64,000 nt of DNA from JANXZS01 sp963797255 (GTDB taxonomy: Bacteria; Acidobacteriota; Terriglobia; Terriglobales; Acidobacteriaceae). Shown in pieces: positions 38,826 to 47,653 of the stretch (its first letter is position 1; the number at the start of each line of letters is the position of its first letter). Location of the stretch: assembly GCA_963797255.1 (NCBI GenBank), contig CAWCOV010000037.1:19693-83692 (forward strand). Reading direction: 5' to 3'. The position numbers and the translations under genes are program-made. A model generated the notes under the pieces. It made no database searches, was not told where the DNA came from, and saw nothing but the letters and a program-made list of their open reading frames with translations.

Positions 38826-40175
38826 ATGGTTGTTGGCGTAACTCCGCGATTAGTCATATTCGATTCTGCGCCCCGACATTCACTCGGACAGGAACTCACC
38901 GCTCTTCTCGAATGCAGTGGAAAGTATCGCTCGGAGCTTCAAGAGGAAAAGAGCGCGTGGAAGTTAGGCGAAGCCCCTCAGTTGATCCTTCCGATCTTTT
39001 CTCGATCCGGCTGCCAACCTTTGAGATCGCAGCGGGTCGCGTCATGGATAAAGGCTCAAGTACCGATTCTTCCCGTGATGTGGGAGGACGCGGTAGATAG
39101 TGTGCTGGCATGCGGTGAACTCGGCATCCGGGACTTTCTGGTCGCACCACTTCGGCAAACAGAGGTCATTGCTCGTGTTGACCGTGTCCTCCGCGGCAGT
39201 TGGGATCCTGCGCAACGCCTTTCCGAAGCCTGCGGGCTCGCCCAACTGATAGGTGAGGCTCCGGCATTCGCCGAGTTGCGGCGAAAGATTCCGCTGGTGG
39301 CCCGGTTCGGTGCAGCCGTGCTTCTGACTGGAGAGACAGGCACAGGGAAGGAGCGTTGCGCGCGAGCGCTCCACTACTCGAGTTGCCGCTCCGACAAACC
39401 CTTCATTCCCGTAAACTGCGGCGCTATTCCCGTGGACTTATTTGAAAGCGAACTCTACGGGCATCAGCGCGGGGCCTTCACGGGCGCGATGGCAGAGCAG
39501 GCTGGATTGATCGCCGAAGCCAATGGTGGCACTCTCTTCCTGGACGAAATCGAGACTTTGACAATCGCAAGCCAGGTAAAACTTCTGCGTTTCCTTCAGG
39601 ATCAGACCTATTATTCGCTGGGCTCGGCCAAGCAAAAGCAGGCCGATGTGTGGATCATTGCATCCTCAAACGTCGACCTGCAGGCGAGGTCGAAAACTGA
39701 ATCGTTCCGCGAAGACCTTTATTATCGACTCGCAGTGGTCAACCTGGAACTCCCTCCATTGCGCGAGCGAAGAAGTGATATTCCTCTACTCGTGGACCAT
39801 TTCCTGAAATTCCATTCAGGAAGGTGCTCACCGCCGATTCGCCAATTTTCAAACAGGGCGATAGAGAGTTTGTGCCATTACGACTGGCCGGGAAATGTCC
39901 GGGAACTGGAGAACATGGTTCAAAGAGTGCTGGCGTTGACCGAATCAAGATTAATTGATTCGCAGGATCTGCCGATTGGTCGCGGTGTCCCACAAATCCC
40001 TGCAAAGCTAACTTTCAAACGAAGCAAGGAAGCGGCAATTGAACAATTCGAGCGCCGATACGTTGCCGATCTATTGCGTGCGCATCACGGAAATGTAACG
40101 CAGGCCAGCCTGGCGGCAGGCAAGGAGCGGCGCTCTCTGGGACGCCTGGTCAAAAAGTATCAACTCAAATCGTAA
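38826..40175 (+). CDS. sigma-54-dependent activator with degenerate receiver
   Basis: A 449-residue bacterial enhancer-binding protein. Residues about 1-125 resemble a receiver fold, but the phospho-acceptor region reads QLILPIFSRSG instead of a DxxLLD-type strand and the Lys motif reads FLVAPLR instead of FLTKP, so phosphorylation control is unlikely. The AAA+ domain (about 140-370) has Walker A GETGTGKE (169-176), the sigma-54-contacting GAFTGA loop (216-221), Walker B GGTLFLDEIE and the arginine-finger region FREDLYYRLAVV. The C-terminal end (GNVTQASLAAGKERRSLGRL) is a Fis-type helix-turn-helix. It starts at ATG 38826 after GGAG. A matching -24/-12 promoter lies 204 bases after its stop, in front of the giant-protein operon, which it most likely activates. 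Confidence 0.93.
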   Translation: MVVGVTPRLVIFDSAPRHSLGQELTALLECSGKYRSELQEEKSAWKLGEAPQLILPIFSRSGCQPLRSQRVASWIKAQVPILPVMWEDAVDSVLACGELGIRDFLVAPLRQTEVIARVDRVLRGSWDPAQRLSEACGLAQLIGEAPAFAELRRKIPLVARFGAAVLLTGETGTGKERCARALHYSSCRSDKPFIPVNCGAIPVDLFESELYGHQRGAFTGAMAEQAGLIAEANGGTLFLDEIETLTIASQVKLLRFLQDQTYYSLGSAKQKQADVWIIASSNVDLQARSKTESFREDLYYRLAVVNLELPPLRERRSDIPLLVDHFLKFHSGRCSPPIRQFSNRAIESLCHYDWPGNVRELENMVQRVLALTESRLIDSQDLPIGRGVPQIPAKLTFKRSKEAAIEQFERRYVADLLRAHHGNVTQASLAAGKERRSLGRLVKKYQLKS

Positions 40176-40194
40176 GACGGACGGTCGGCAAGAT

Positions 40195-40214
40195 GCGGGT
40201 CTTTTTTGACCCGC
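40195..40214 (+). terminator. 7-bp GC hairpin with T6 loop after the activator gene
   Basis: GCGGGTC and GACCCGC pair perfectly around TTTTTT, 20 bases past the activator stop. It separates the activator gene from the sigma-54 promoter region. No T-run follows the stem. Confidence 0.5.
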
Positions 40215-40299
40215 CGAGGTGCGGCGGCAGCCCACCCGGGGCGAGTCAAGTTTAAATGATGAGTAGTCGCCATTTCGAGCTTTCGCGCCGGGCCATAAC

Positions 40300-40377
40300 G
40301 AGCCCAAATGGTTCCGTCCCTACGGGCTCATCGGGGACTTTGGCCCTTAGATTCATCGTCCGGTCTTGTCTGACCGG
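40300..40377. promoter_or_regulatory. inverted repeats upstream of the -24 element
   Basis: CCGGTC-TTGTCT-GACCGG (40360-40377) ends two bases before the -24/-12 promoter. A second pair, GAGCCC at 40300 and GGGCTC at 40324, lies farther up. The near site could bind a repressor such as the winged-helix protein encoded next. The far one sits where an enhancer site for the activator might be. Both roles are inferred from position and symmetry. Confidence 0.45.
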
Positions 40378-40378
40378 G

Positions 40379-40395
40379 TTGGCACTTGGCTTGCA
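40379..40395 (+). promoter_or_regulatory. sigma-54 (-24/-12) promoter
   Basis: TTGGCACTTGGCTTGCA matches the RpoN consensus (TGGCAC-N5-TTGCA). The GG at 40381-40382 and the GC at 40393-40394 are separated by exactly ten bases. Transcription would start near 40406, 35 bases before ATG 40441. The sigma-54 activator gene is immediately upstream. Confidence 0.8.
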
Positions 40396-40440
40396 CATGT
40401 TCGCGTCTATCGGCGGGCGAATGCACGCGCTGCTGATGAA

Positions 40441-40740
40441 ATGACAGGCCCGTTGAAAGACAGCCCTGAAAACGAGAACAAAGAGCTTGCATCGGACATC
40501 CTTCGATATCTCCGTTCGCACACCGAGGCGGGAGATACGCTGGAGGGTATCGCCCAGTGGTGGCTGTTGCGGGAATGGGCGGAGCGGCGCCTGCACGATG
40601 TGGAGCACGCCATCGATCTACTTGTCGAGGCTGGCCTTGTGATGAAAAAGATGCGATCCGGCCAAGAGCCTCGGTACGAAATGAATCCAGCAAGGAAAGA
40701 CGAGATCGAGAGGATATTGCGGGGAATTCAAGAGCGCTGA
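40441..40740 (+). CDS. small winged-helix-like protein, first gene of the giant operon
   Basis: A 99-residue protein starting at ATG 40441, which is the first start after the predicted sigma-54 transcription start. Its content (LASDILRYLRSHTEAGDTLE, GIAQWWLL, VEHAIDLLVEAGLVMKK, EPRYEMN) has the helix-helix-helix-wing order of a winged-helix domain, with a short tail. Similar small proteins have no firm function that I know of. It may be an autoregulator of the operon or an assembly factor. The gap to the first giant gene is 163 bases and I see no terminator there. Confidence 0.75.
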   Translation: MTGPLKDSPENENKELASDILRYLRSHTEAGDTLEGIAQWWLLREWAERRLHDVEHAIDLLVEAGLVMKKMRSGQEPRYEMNPARKDEIERILRGIQER

Positions 40741-40903
40741 TCGCACGAGGCAAGCGACTCGAAAACAGATAGGACATCAGCAGGCTGGGGCGCGTGATTC
40801 CTTCAGCTGCTGACTCAGCGCCGAAGGACAACAGGATTGGTTCCTGATCGAGATTTTCTCTTCCCGGGTTAAGGGTTGGCCTGCTCCAAACTAAGGAGAA
40901 CGG

Positions 40904-43900
40904 ATGCCCGGAATTACCAAATCATTGGGACTCTATGATCTGCTTGCTCCGCAGTTCCTAGCAGGCTTTCAGATTCCTGATCACATAGACCAATACCTGT
41001 CTCTACTTGCGGTAGCCGATTTTCAAACGGCCAGCGATGCCAACAATGTTCTCTATACCGGGACGGTATTTTTTCCTTCGTCTCCCGGTTCTGCCCCTGT
41101 GCTCCAGCACCGCGACCCGAGCGGGGCAGTCTTTGATTTTCACGACATTACGCTGCAGTTCCGATTGACCATCCCGCGTACCGGCTCAACGTCGGTCCAA
41201 ACCGCCGTGAATGGGATTCCCCTGGTCAAGCCGATACTGGATTCTTTTGGGCAGGTAGCCACTCCCACCGATTATCCGGGGCTCGCTTTTCAACTCGATC
41301 TGCTTCTGAACGTCCTCACGTTTCACTTGGGCGACGATTGGAAGCCAGGAAAACTAAATTCTGACTTCTCTATTGTCCCTGATCCAAATGCCAGCAGCCA
41401 GGACGTCCGCATCCTGATGCCGAAGGTCCTGTTTCGTTATACGCAGGGGCAAGACATAACCACGGGGCTCGGATTCAAAGTCGCTTCCTGGGGGAATGCT
41501 GGATTCGACGCGCCCAACGATCTCGCCGAAGGCGAAGTCGCAACGATGGATCCGCCGCTTGCGCTGCACAAGTCGGGAAGGGTCGCATTCGGAATCGACA
41601 CGATCATTCTCGATCTGAGTGAGAACAGCACTCCCGCTGAAATCCTGGATCACTTCGGAACGGACCAAGGTTTTGAAGGACTCTACGTAAAGGCCTTGCA
41701 GGTTTACTACGCCGACGAGAACAAGGACTTCGCTCTGAACTTCGCGGTACGCGATGCCCTTATCTCCTTCGCTGGAAAGGTTTGGCTTGAGGCCGAGTTG
41801 GATCTCCTGTTCGGCGATGCACCGTTCAAGGTAAATGTCACTGCGTTTGATGGGAACCGGTCGCTATCTGTCAATGTGGGGACGGCATCGGGTACGACCT
41901 GGACTGGCGGTTCCATCACTATGCCCCCCACCGGGGTGATCTACCTGCAAGTGGAAGGCGGCACTCCACCTTTTACATTCTCGGCTGACTTCACTCCGAC
42001 TGGTGGCTCGACTGAACACCTCTGGCATGACGATACCCGGCGCGCGTCCTTCTCAACCCCGCCCACATCGAGCGAGAGTGGCTCCTTGGTGTTGCGCGTA
42101 ACGGATTCATCAGCAGCGCCACTCACGTATCAGAATACGCTGACGCTAAGCGTATTGGTCCCCGGCGCGTCTCCCGCGCTCCCGCTGACCACGTCTGTTG
42201 CGCAGGCTGAATTTCACCCCGATGCGCGACCCTCCGGCATTCCCGACGAGGATCAAATTTCTTTCACTCCTTCTACGTCCGGAACAACCGAACGACTGGT
42301 CATTTATGGTGGCTCAGATACAAATCTGCCGACTGTCACAGTGGACGGCACTCCCTACGCCCTGGGCGCCGACCGGCAGGTAATCGTCGAAGTGAACCCT
42401 GGATCTGCTCCTGTCCAGATCCATGTTGATTACGCCGCGGGCAATTTGCCCAGTACGTTTAATCTGCTCTTCGCCTACGATGAGCCAAAGACGACGGCTC
42501 TTGAATCGACCTACTACAGCGCGAGTGGCCCCGATCCTATTCCTGCTGATGACGATGTATTCCCGACCAACACGGTTCCGGCAGGAGTACCCGGTGGTAG
42601 CGGTCACCTTGGCGCGGATGCGCTTCGTTACTGGGCGGAGAATGCACTCGATCTTTCCCACACGATCGCCATTCATGGCAAGTCAAGTAACGAAGGCTAC
42701 GATGAAAAGGCCTCTTACAACCAGGATCTCTCGCAGCGCAGAGCCGACATAGCCGCGGCCATTTTGCAGCGTGTAGCCGGAGCAACCACCAGCATCACGG
42801 CTACGGGTCAATCTGGCAATGCACCGGTAAGCAGCGCCGGCGATCGAGTGGCAATTCTCTCAGGAACCGCCAACAATGCGTCGGGATTTGCTCTCACAGG
42901 AAATTTGACACGGGCCGCCACCACCACTGCAGCACCGGTTCCCGCCCCAACCACTCCGCCCACCGCGCCCAGTCCGCCTGCAAATCGCAAGCCGACCGTG
43001 TTACGTAGACTCAGCATTCGCGTGCGCCTGGAGATGAATGTTCCGGTAATGATGGAACTCTCCGGTGAAATTGATTTCGAAACCGAGGCAGAGTCATCGC
43101 TTCGCACGGCATCCGGCCAGAGTGGCTCGCTCGATCTGACGCAAACGCCTGCCGCCAGCAGAAATCCCAATCCCGCGGATGGGCTCGTGGACTTTACGCT
43201 GAATGTCACGTATGACATGGCGACCCACGATCTCACCGAGACCCTGACGATCGGCGCTGCGCCCGCGGACACGGATGGCCTGCTTCGGATGACGAATCCA
43301 GAGCCCTACAGCACCCTGAAAGACATTCTGGGCGCAGTCATGATTTTCACTCCTATTCTCAACGCAGTGACGGAGGCACTCGATCCCAAGAGCGCGGGAG
43401 ACTGGGTTGCAATAGCTGTCGATTTAGGTGTTCCCGTTCTCATCGGCGGGCTTGGATTTATTCATACAACAGACGTGACGCTTTACGGTGGCACTCTCCA
43501 GTTGCGAGAAAACATACCCGGCGGTAGTGATCCCGCTCAGTTCACGAATGCTTCTTTGAGCTTTGATTATGCGGCATCGTTCCGAATCGATATCGATGCT
43601 CTTAATGTCCATTCGACACGTTCGATGAGCGTGCGATACAAGGCCGTGGGCGTTAACCTGCACTTTGGAGATCCACCCAAGTTCGAGTTTGTCCTGGATA
43701 CCAGCAAGGGATATTCACTCGACCTGGCTGATCCAGGATTGTTCACACTGCCCTCGCCGCTCGGCGATTTGCTCAAGATTGCCGCGGCCCGAATTGCAAG
43801 ATTCAATCCTCTGACCCTAGAACTCGACCTCGAGATCAAGGCCGATCTCGGCATCATCACAGTGGACAAGTTCCTCATCAAGGTGCCTCTCGATGGCAGT

Positions 43901-46900
43901 GGCGCGCCGATGATCCTGCCCTCCGGAGTAAAAGTAAATATTCCTTCCACGCTCATCGGAAGCGGCTCGGTCACCATCCTAAGCGGCGGTTTTGAAGGGA
44001 CCCTTGATATTACGTTGGTGCCGTTGAAACTGCGTATTGCCGCCAGCGTGGGTGTACAACACATTTCGCAGCCGCCCCGCGAGGCAACGGCCTTCTACCT
44101 GGGACTCGAAGTCGACTTCCCAGCTCCAATCATTCTCGGTTCCACAGGGCTCGGATTATTTGGTTTGTTCGGACTTTTTGCCATGAACTACGACCGCGTC
44201 TTGCCCGCCGCTGTAGCAGGAGATGCGGTGGGTCCGGATCTTAAGTGGCTCATGTCATCGAAGGGCTCGCCGTATTTATTGACCGTAGACGGTACCCGGC
44301 TTTGGGACGCCAAGATTGACAATTGGGCTTTCGGCGTCGGAGTCGTCCTTGGCACCGTGGATGGTTTCCTGCTCAACATGCGCGGCATGTTTCTGCTCGA
44401 ACTCCCGGGGCCGCGCATCATCGTCACCGTTAACCTTGGATTCGTAGAAGCGCTACCGGGTGTTTCGTCAACCGGGATGGATGCTGCCAGCCTCGACGTA
44501 GGCATCATCGGCATTCTCGATATCGACTTCGGTGCCGGCCAGATCACATTGGGCGTGATGATCGATCTGGAAATTTCGGAGTTGATCACAATAAAGATTC
44601 CCGTTCAGCTGTTCTTCGATTGGAATATTCCGTCACACTGGCATTTCTGGCTGGGCACAATAACCACACCCGCAAGCGCCGACATTCTCGGCATCGTTCG
44701 GGGCAGCGGCTATTTCATGATCGGTGGCGAGGCTATCACACCGTTCCCGCCGGGAACCACAGGCTCATTGCCGGGAGTGGCTGTTGCCATGGGCATCGCT
44801 GCTTCCATCGTTTGGGGCAGTGAAGCGGTCAATATTTATTTGAAGGTCGCTGCATCGGCGGATTTTGGGATTTCCTTCTCTCCCCATCTGTTTATTGTCG
44901 GCAATGTTCATCTGGAAGGCTCTCTGCATCTGCTCATCGTCAGCGTCGGTGCGCATGGTGACTTCCTGCTGAAGGCTCCTGACCCTGTTTACCTGGCCGT
45001 GCATGTCTGCGGAAGCGTATCTTTCTTCTTCTTCAGCATTTCGGCATGCGTAGATTTCTCCATCGGGACCGAGTCCGTGCCCGCGCCGCCTCCCGGCCTT
45101 ATCTCGCGAATGTATCTTCAGAGCTTCGCTCCGGTCATCGCACATGGCCAGGGAGGTGAACGACCGATCGATGCAAGTTTGGGGAATGCGATTATCTCCG
45201 CCGCTTCTGGATTGCCCGACCTGGTAATACCGCCATCTCAAGGCGACGTAACCGTGGTGTCCATCGATAGTGTTCCCGTCCTGCAAATGCTCTTCGGACT
45301 CGACGTCTCGGCCGTCTCCGCAACGTTCACTTCTCCCATTCCAACCTGCGTCACATATCCGGGACAACCCGGCGTGAATTTGGGCGGTGGCCGATCGGCG
45401 AATTACAGCCTCACCTCTTTATCTATCGATCCGCCGCTCGCGAGTGGCACCTTCCCGCCAACAGCATGGAGACCGAACAAGCCTTCTGCTGACACGACCC
45501 AGACACAAGTGGATCTCGCGCTTTTCAGCCGCAATCCCAGCGTCACAAACAGCGCAGTTGAGCGATCCACTGAATTGACTAACACAATGACCTCTATATG
45601 GGGCGGCACCTGCACTAAGATTGCACCGCCGGTCTGTGTGTTCTGGGCGTTCTGTGGACAGCGCCTGGGACCATCTCCGAATGGCTGGACCCTTTACGGC
45701 TATGTTCCACCCGATCCTCCCGACACCACTCGAACTTCGCCTGTTCCGACAGTTCTGCAAGTGGAACAGCCCACTCGGAAGCCGGCAGAGGCTCTGTTGG
45801 TACAGGTCGGGTTGTCGCTTTCCGGAAAGGGCCTGTATCCGGCCCGGGTAATTGGGAGCGGATCAAGCAGCGAGGGAGAACAGGCTCCCTGTATTCGCGC
45901 GGTCGAACTGCCGGAAGAGGTATTGTTCTCCGTCAAGGGCGGCATAGGATCGCAAGCCAAGGGCGACGGCGTAGCCATAGCACGAAAAGCCGCCGGCGCG
46001 ATCGTTAGCGACAGCCGCTGGCTGCGTTTTTACACCGGACCATCAAAGCGCATCCGCCTGTTGCTCGGCATCAACTCCAGGCTCTTCAAACTCGCCAGCG
46101 TGAACCCCTCCTGGGTAGTCATTCGCGAACGCGATGCGAAGCGCGCTCTGATCGTGGAGACAAACCTGACAAGTTTGAACCCCGTCGTAATCAACGCCAT
46201 GGCGGGACTTCCCGCTGATTGGCGGAAGCCCGGAACTCCTCCCGCCATCGATTGCGCATCGATACTATTCCTCTTCAATAGCTTGAAGCTGCTTACATTG
46301 TTCGTAGAGTTTAAGCCTCAGCCGGAGACGACCATCATTGAAGTGGCTGTTACCTCCCCAAACGAGTTCCATCCGAGTCTTGCCGTAGGCGTGATTGAAT
46401 CGTGCCCGACTAGCGAAACGGTCCGCTACGAGAATGCTTTGCTTATTCAGACGAGCACCATCCAGGGTATCCAGACCTATCTGGACGGGGGATCCCCGGT
46501 TCCGCTACTGACGAAAGATACGCTTTACACTGTCACCGCCAAGTACGACGTCACCACAACCGAGCAGGATGGATCGACGAATAATTTCACCGGCAACACC
46601 CAGGCCTTCCAATTCAAGACGGACAATAAGCCTCCTGCATCGGTAGATCCATGGGTGCTCTCGACTTTCCCGAATCAGAGCGACAGCTTTGTCTTCTACA
46701 ACGACCCGGTGGATATCATCTTCAATGACCGGTCTCTGATTCAGTTATTCGCTGCCTATGGATATCAGTTGCAAATGGATCTGCGAGCCGCCGACGGTTT
46801 ACCGGATGTGTTGGCCGCCCCTGTAACGACCGTCTCGGTAGATGGCGTGGGAACCGCCGCTTACGACACGCTGCTGGAAATGGTGAAGTCTGGTCAGTTG

Positions 46901-47653
46901 CCGTGCGTTGGCAACACTTCTGACTATCAAAATCAAAAGTTCACTGCTCCGGTTTCGCTGCGCCCGCTTATGGGTTACACCCTCGACCTGAACACAAATC
47001 CTGCGTTGCCCGCGCCTCCCGCAGGCGCCGCGATTACTCCCCTGTTCCGCAGGTCGTTCTCCACGGGACGATATGCGGACATGGCTGCGCTGGCGCACGA
47101 TCTCGGATCAACACTAATCGTCCATCGCGCTCTCACCCAGAAGTTGACGCTGGTTGGCAGTCTCACTGGCACCATGGTTGCCGATCAGGACGTGCAGGAC
47201 GCCTTTATGACGGCAGGGGAACAAGCCTTGCCCGCTCCGGACAAGAATGCGATCGTGATCTATTGGGCACCGTCTGCACCGGCTGGTCCCTATGTCCCGA
47301 ATGCGATTCTGTTTGATTCAACAGAGCCGCTTTGGCGCACTCGCCCCGAGCCGACGTTTGCCAACCCAATCTCCTCGGATGCTTCGTTCAAAGTGGTGAC
47401 CATAAGCGATGTCCCATCTTTGAACGTGGTCGAGCAGGCAGGATCTAGCATCGGTGGATTCGTCCGAACGCCTGGCGGTGCTCGAACCGTGGCCATTTTC
47501 AGTAACAGTTTTGCGCCACCGGCTTCAGGCACGATTGTCACGCTGGCGCTGCATCGGCCCGCCAGCACTGTTTATGGCAATGCCGTTCAGGACGAGATCA
47601 TCATTGCGCTCAAAGTGTCACCCCGCGCGCCTTGGGAGAACGATCATGTCTAG
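40904..47653 (+). CDS. 2249-aa beta-rich giant with OmpA-like segment
   Basis: Starts at ATG 40904 after AAGGAGA. There is no signal peptide or clear membrane helix. Visible parts: an N-terminal beta region (1-330); an Ig/SprB-like repeat (about 340-430, VEGGTPPFTFSADFTPTGG); an OmpA-C-like segment (about 555-650, IAIHGKSSNEG and YNQDLSQRRADIAAAILQRV) in which the usual GHTD Asp is Ser; a Pro-rich linker (about 677-697); then a long run of alternating hydrophobic strands (about 930-1400, for example GILDIDFGAGQITLGVMIDL) that resembles DUF6603-type proteins, an uncertain match. The last 800 residues are beta-sandwich-like. It is the first of three co-transcribed giants. The function is unknown; a structural, scaffold or lipid-binding role is speculation. 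Confidence 0.85.
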   Translation: MPGITKSLGLYDLLAPQFLAGFQIPDHIDQYLSLLAVADFQTASDANNVLYTGTVFFPSSPGSAPVLQHRDPSGAVFDFHDITLQFRLTIPRTGSTSVQTAVNGIPLVKPILDSFGQVATPTDYPGLAFQLDLLLNVLTFHLGDDWKPGKLNSDFSIVPDPNASSQDVRILMPKVLFRYTQGQDITTGLGFKVASWGNAGFDAPNDLAEGEVATMDPPLALHKSGRVAFGIDTIILDLSENSTPAEILDHFGTDQGFEGLYVKALQVYYADENKDFALNFAVRDALISFAGKVWLEAELDLLFGDAPFKVNVTAFDGNRSLSVNVGTASGTTWTGGSITMPPTGVIYLQVEGGTPPFTFSADFTPTGGSTEHLWHDDTRRASFSTPPTSSESGSLVLRVTDSSAAPLTYQNTLTLSVLVPGASPALPLTTSVAQAEFHPDARPSGIPDEDQISFTPSTSGTTERLVIYGGSDTNLPTVTVDGTPYALGADRQVIVEVNPGSAPVQIHVDYAAGNLPSTFNLLFAYDEPKTTALESTYYSASGPDPIPADDDVFPTNTVPAGVPGGSGHLGADALRYWAENALDLSHTIAIHGKSSNEGYDEKASYNQDLSQRRADIAAAILQRVAGATTSITATGQSGNAPVSSAGDRVAILSGTANNASGFALTGNLTRAATTTAAPVPAPTTPPTAPSPPANRKPTVLRRLSIRVRLEMNVPVMMELSGEIDFETEAESSLRTASGQSGSLDLTQTPAASRNPNPADGLVDFTLNVTYDMATHDLTETLTIGAAPADTDGLLRMTNPEPYSTLKDILGAVMIFTPILNAVTEALDPKSAGDWVAIAVDLGVPVLIGGLGFIHTTDVTLYGGTLQLRENIPGGSDPAQFTNASLSFDYAASFRIDIDALNVHSTRSMSVRYKAVGVNLHFGDPPKFEFVLDTSKGYSLDLADPGLFTLPSPLGDLLKIAAARIARFNPLTLELDLEIKADLGIITVDKFLIKVPLDGSGAPMILPSGVKVNIPSTLIGSGSVTILSGGFEGTLDITLVPLKLRIAASVGVQHISQPPREATAFYLGLEVDFPAPIILGSTGLGLFGLFGLFAMNYDRVLPAAVAGDAVGPDLKWLMSSKGSPYLLTVDGTRLWDAKIDNWAFGVGVVLGTVDGFLLNMRGMFLLELPGPRIIVTVNLGFVEALPGVSSTGMDAASLDVGIIGILDIDFGAGQITLGVMIDLEISELITIKIPVQLFFDWNIPSHWHFWLGTITTPASADILGIVRGSGYFMIGGEAITPFPPGTTGSLPGVAVAMGIAASIVWGSEAVNIYLKVAASADFGISFSPHLFIVGNVHLEGSLHLLIVSVGAHGDFLLKAPDPVYLAVHVCGSVSFFFFSISACVDFSIGTESVPAPPPGLISRMYLQSFAPVIAHGQGGERPIDASLGNAIISAASGLPDLVIPPSQGDVTVVSIDSVPVLQMLFGLDVSAVSATFTSPIPTCVTYPGQPGVNLGGGRSANYSLTSLSIDPPLASGTFPPTAWRPNKPSADTTQTQVDLALFSRNPSVTNSAVERSTELTNTMTSIWGGTCTKIAPPVCVFWAFCGQRLGPSPNGWTLYGYVPPDPPDTTRTSPVPTVLQVEQPTRKPAEALLVQVGLSLSGKGLYPARVIGSGSSSEGEQAPCIRAVELPEEVLFSVKGGIGSQAKGDGVAIARKAAGAIVSDSRWLRFYTGPSKRIRLLLGINSRLFKLASVNPSWVVIRERDAKRALIVETNLTSLNPVVINAMAGLPADWRKPGTPPAIDCASILFLFNSLKLLTLFVEFKPQPETTIIEVAVTSPNEFHPSLAVGVIESCPTSETVRYENALLIQTSTIQGIQTYLDGGSPVPLLTKDTLYTVTAKYDVTTTEQDGSTNNFTGNTQAFQFKTDNKPPASVDPWVLSTFPNQSDSFVFYNDPVDIIFNDRSLIQLFAAYGYQLQMDLRAADGLPDVLAAPVTTVSVDGVGTAAYDTLLEMVKSGQLPCVGNTSDYQNQKFTAPVSLRPLMGYTLDLNTNPALPAPPAGAAITPLFRRSFSTGRYADMAALAHDLGSTLIVHRALTQKLTLVGSLTGTMVADQDVQDAFMTAGEQALPAPDKNAIVIYWAPSAPAGPYVPNAILFDSTEPLWRTRPEPTFANPISSDASFKVVTISDVPSLNVVEQAGSSIGGFVRTPGGARTVAIFSNSFAPPASGTIVTLALHRPASTVYGNAVQDEIIIALKVSPRAPWENDHV

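Noticed and set aside
40850..40903. Possible second sigma-54 promoter (TTGGCCTGCTCCAAAC) just before the first giant gene
   Set aside because: The GG is followed ten bases later by AC, not GC, so the -12 element is missing.
44765..45367. Minus-strand frame of 200 codons within the first giant gene
   Set aside because: It is a charged, histidine-rich shadow product without family, opposite an uninterrupted 2249-codon frame.
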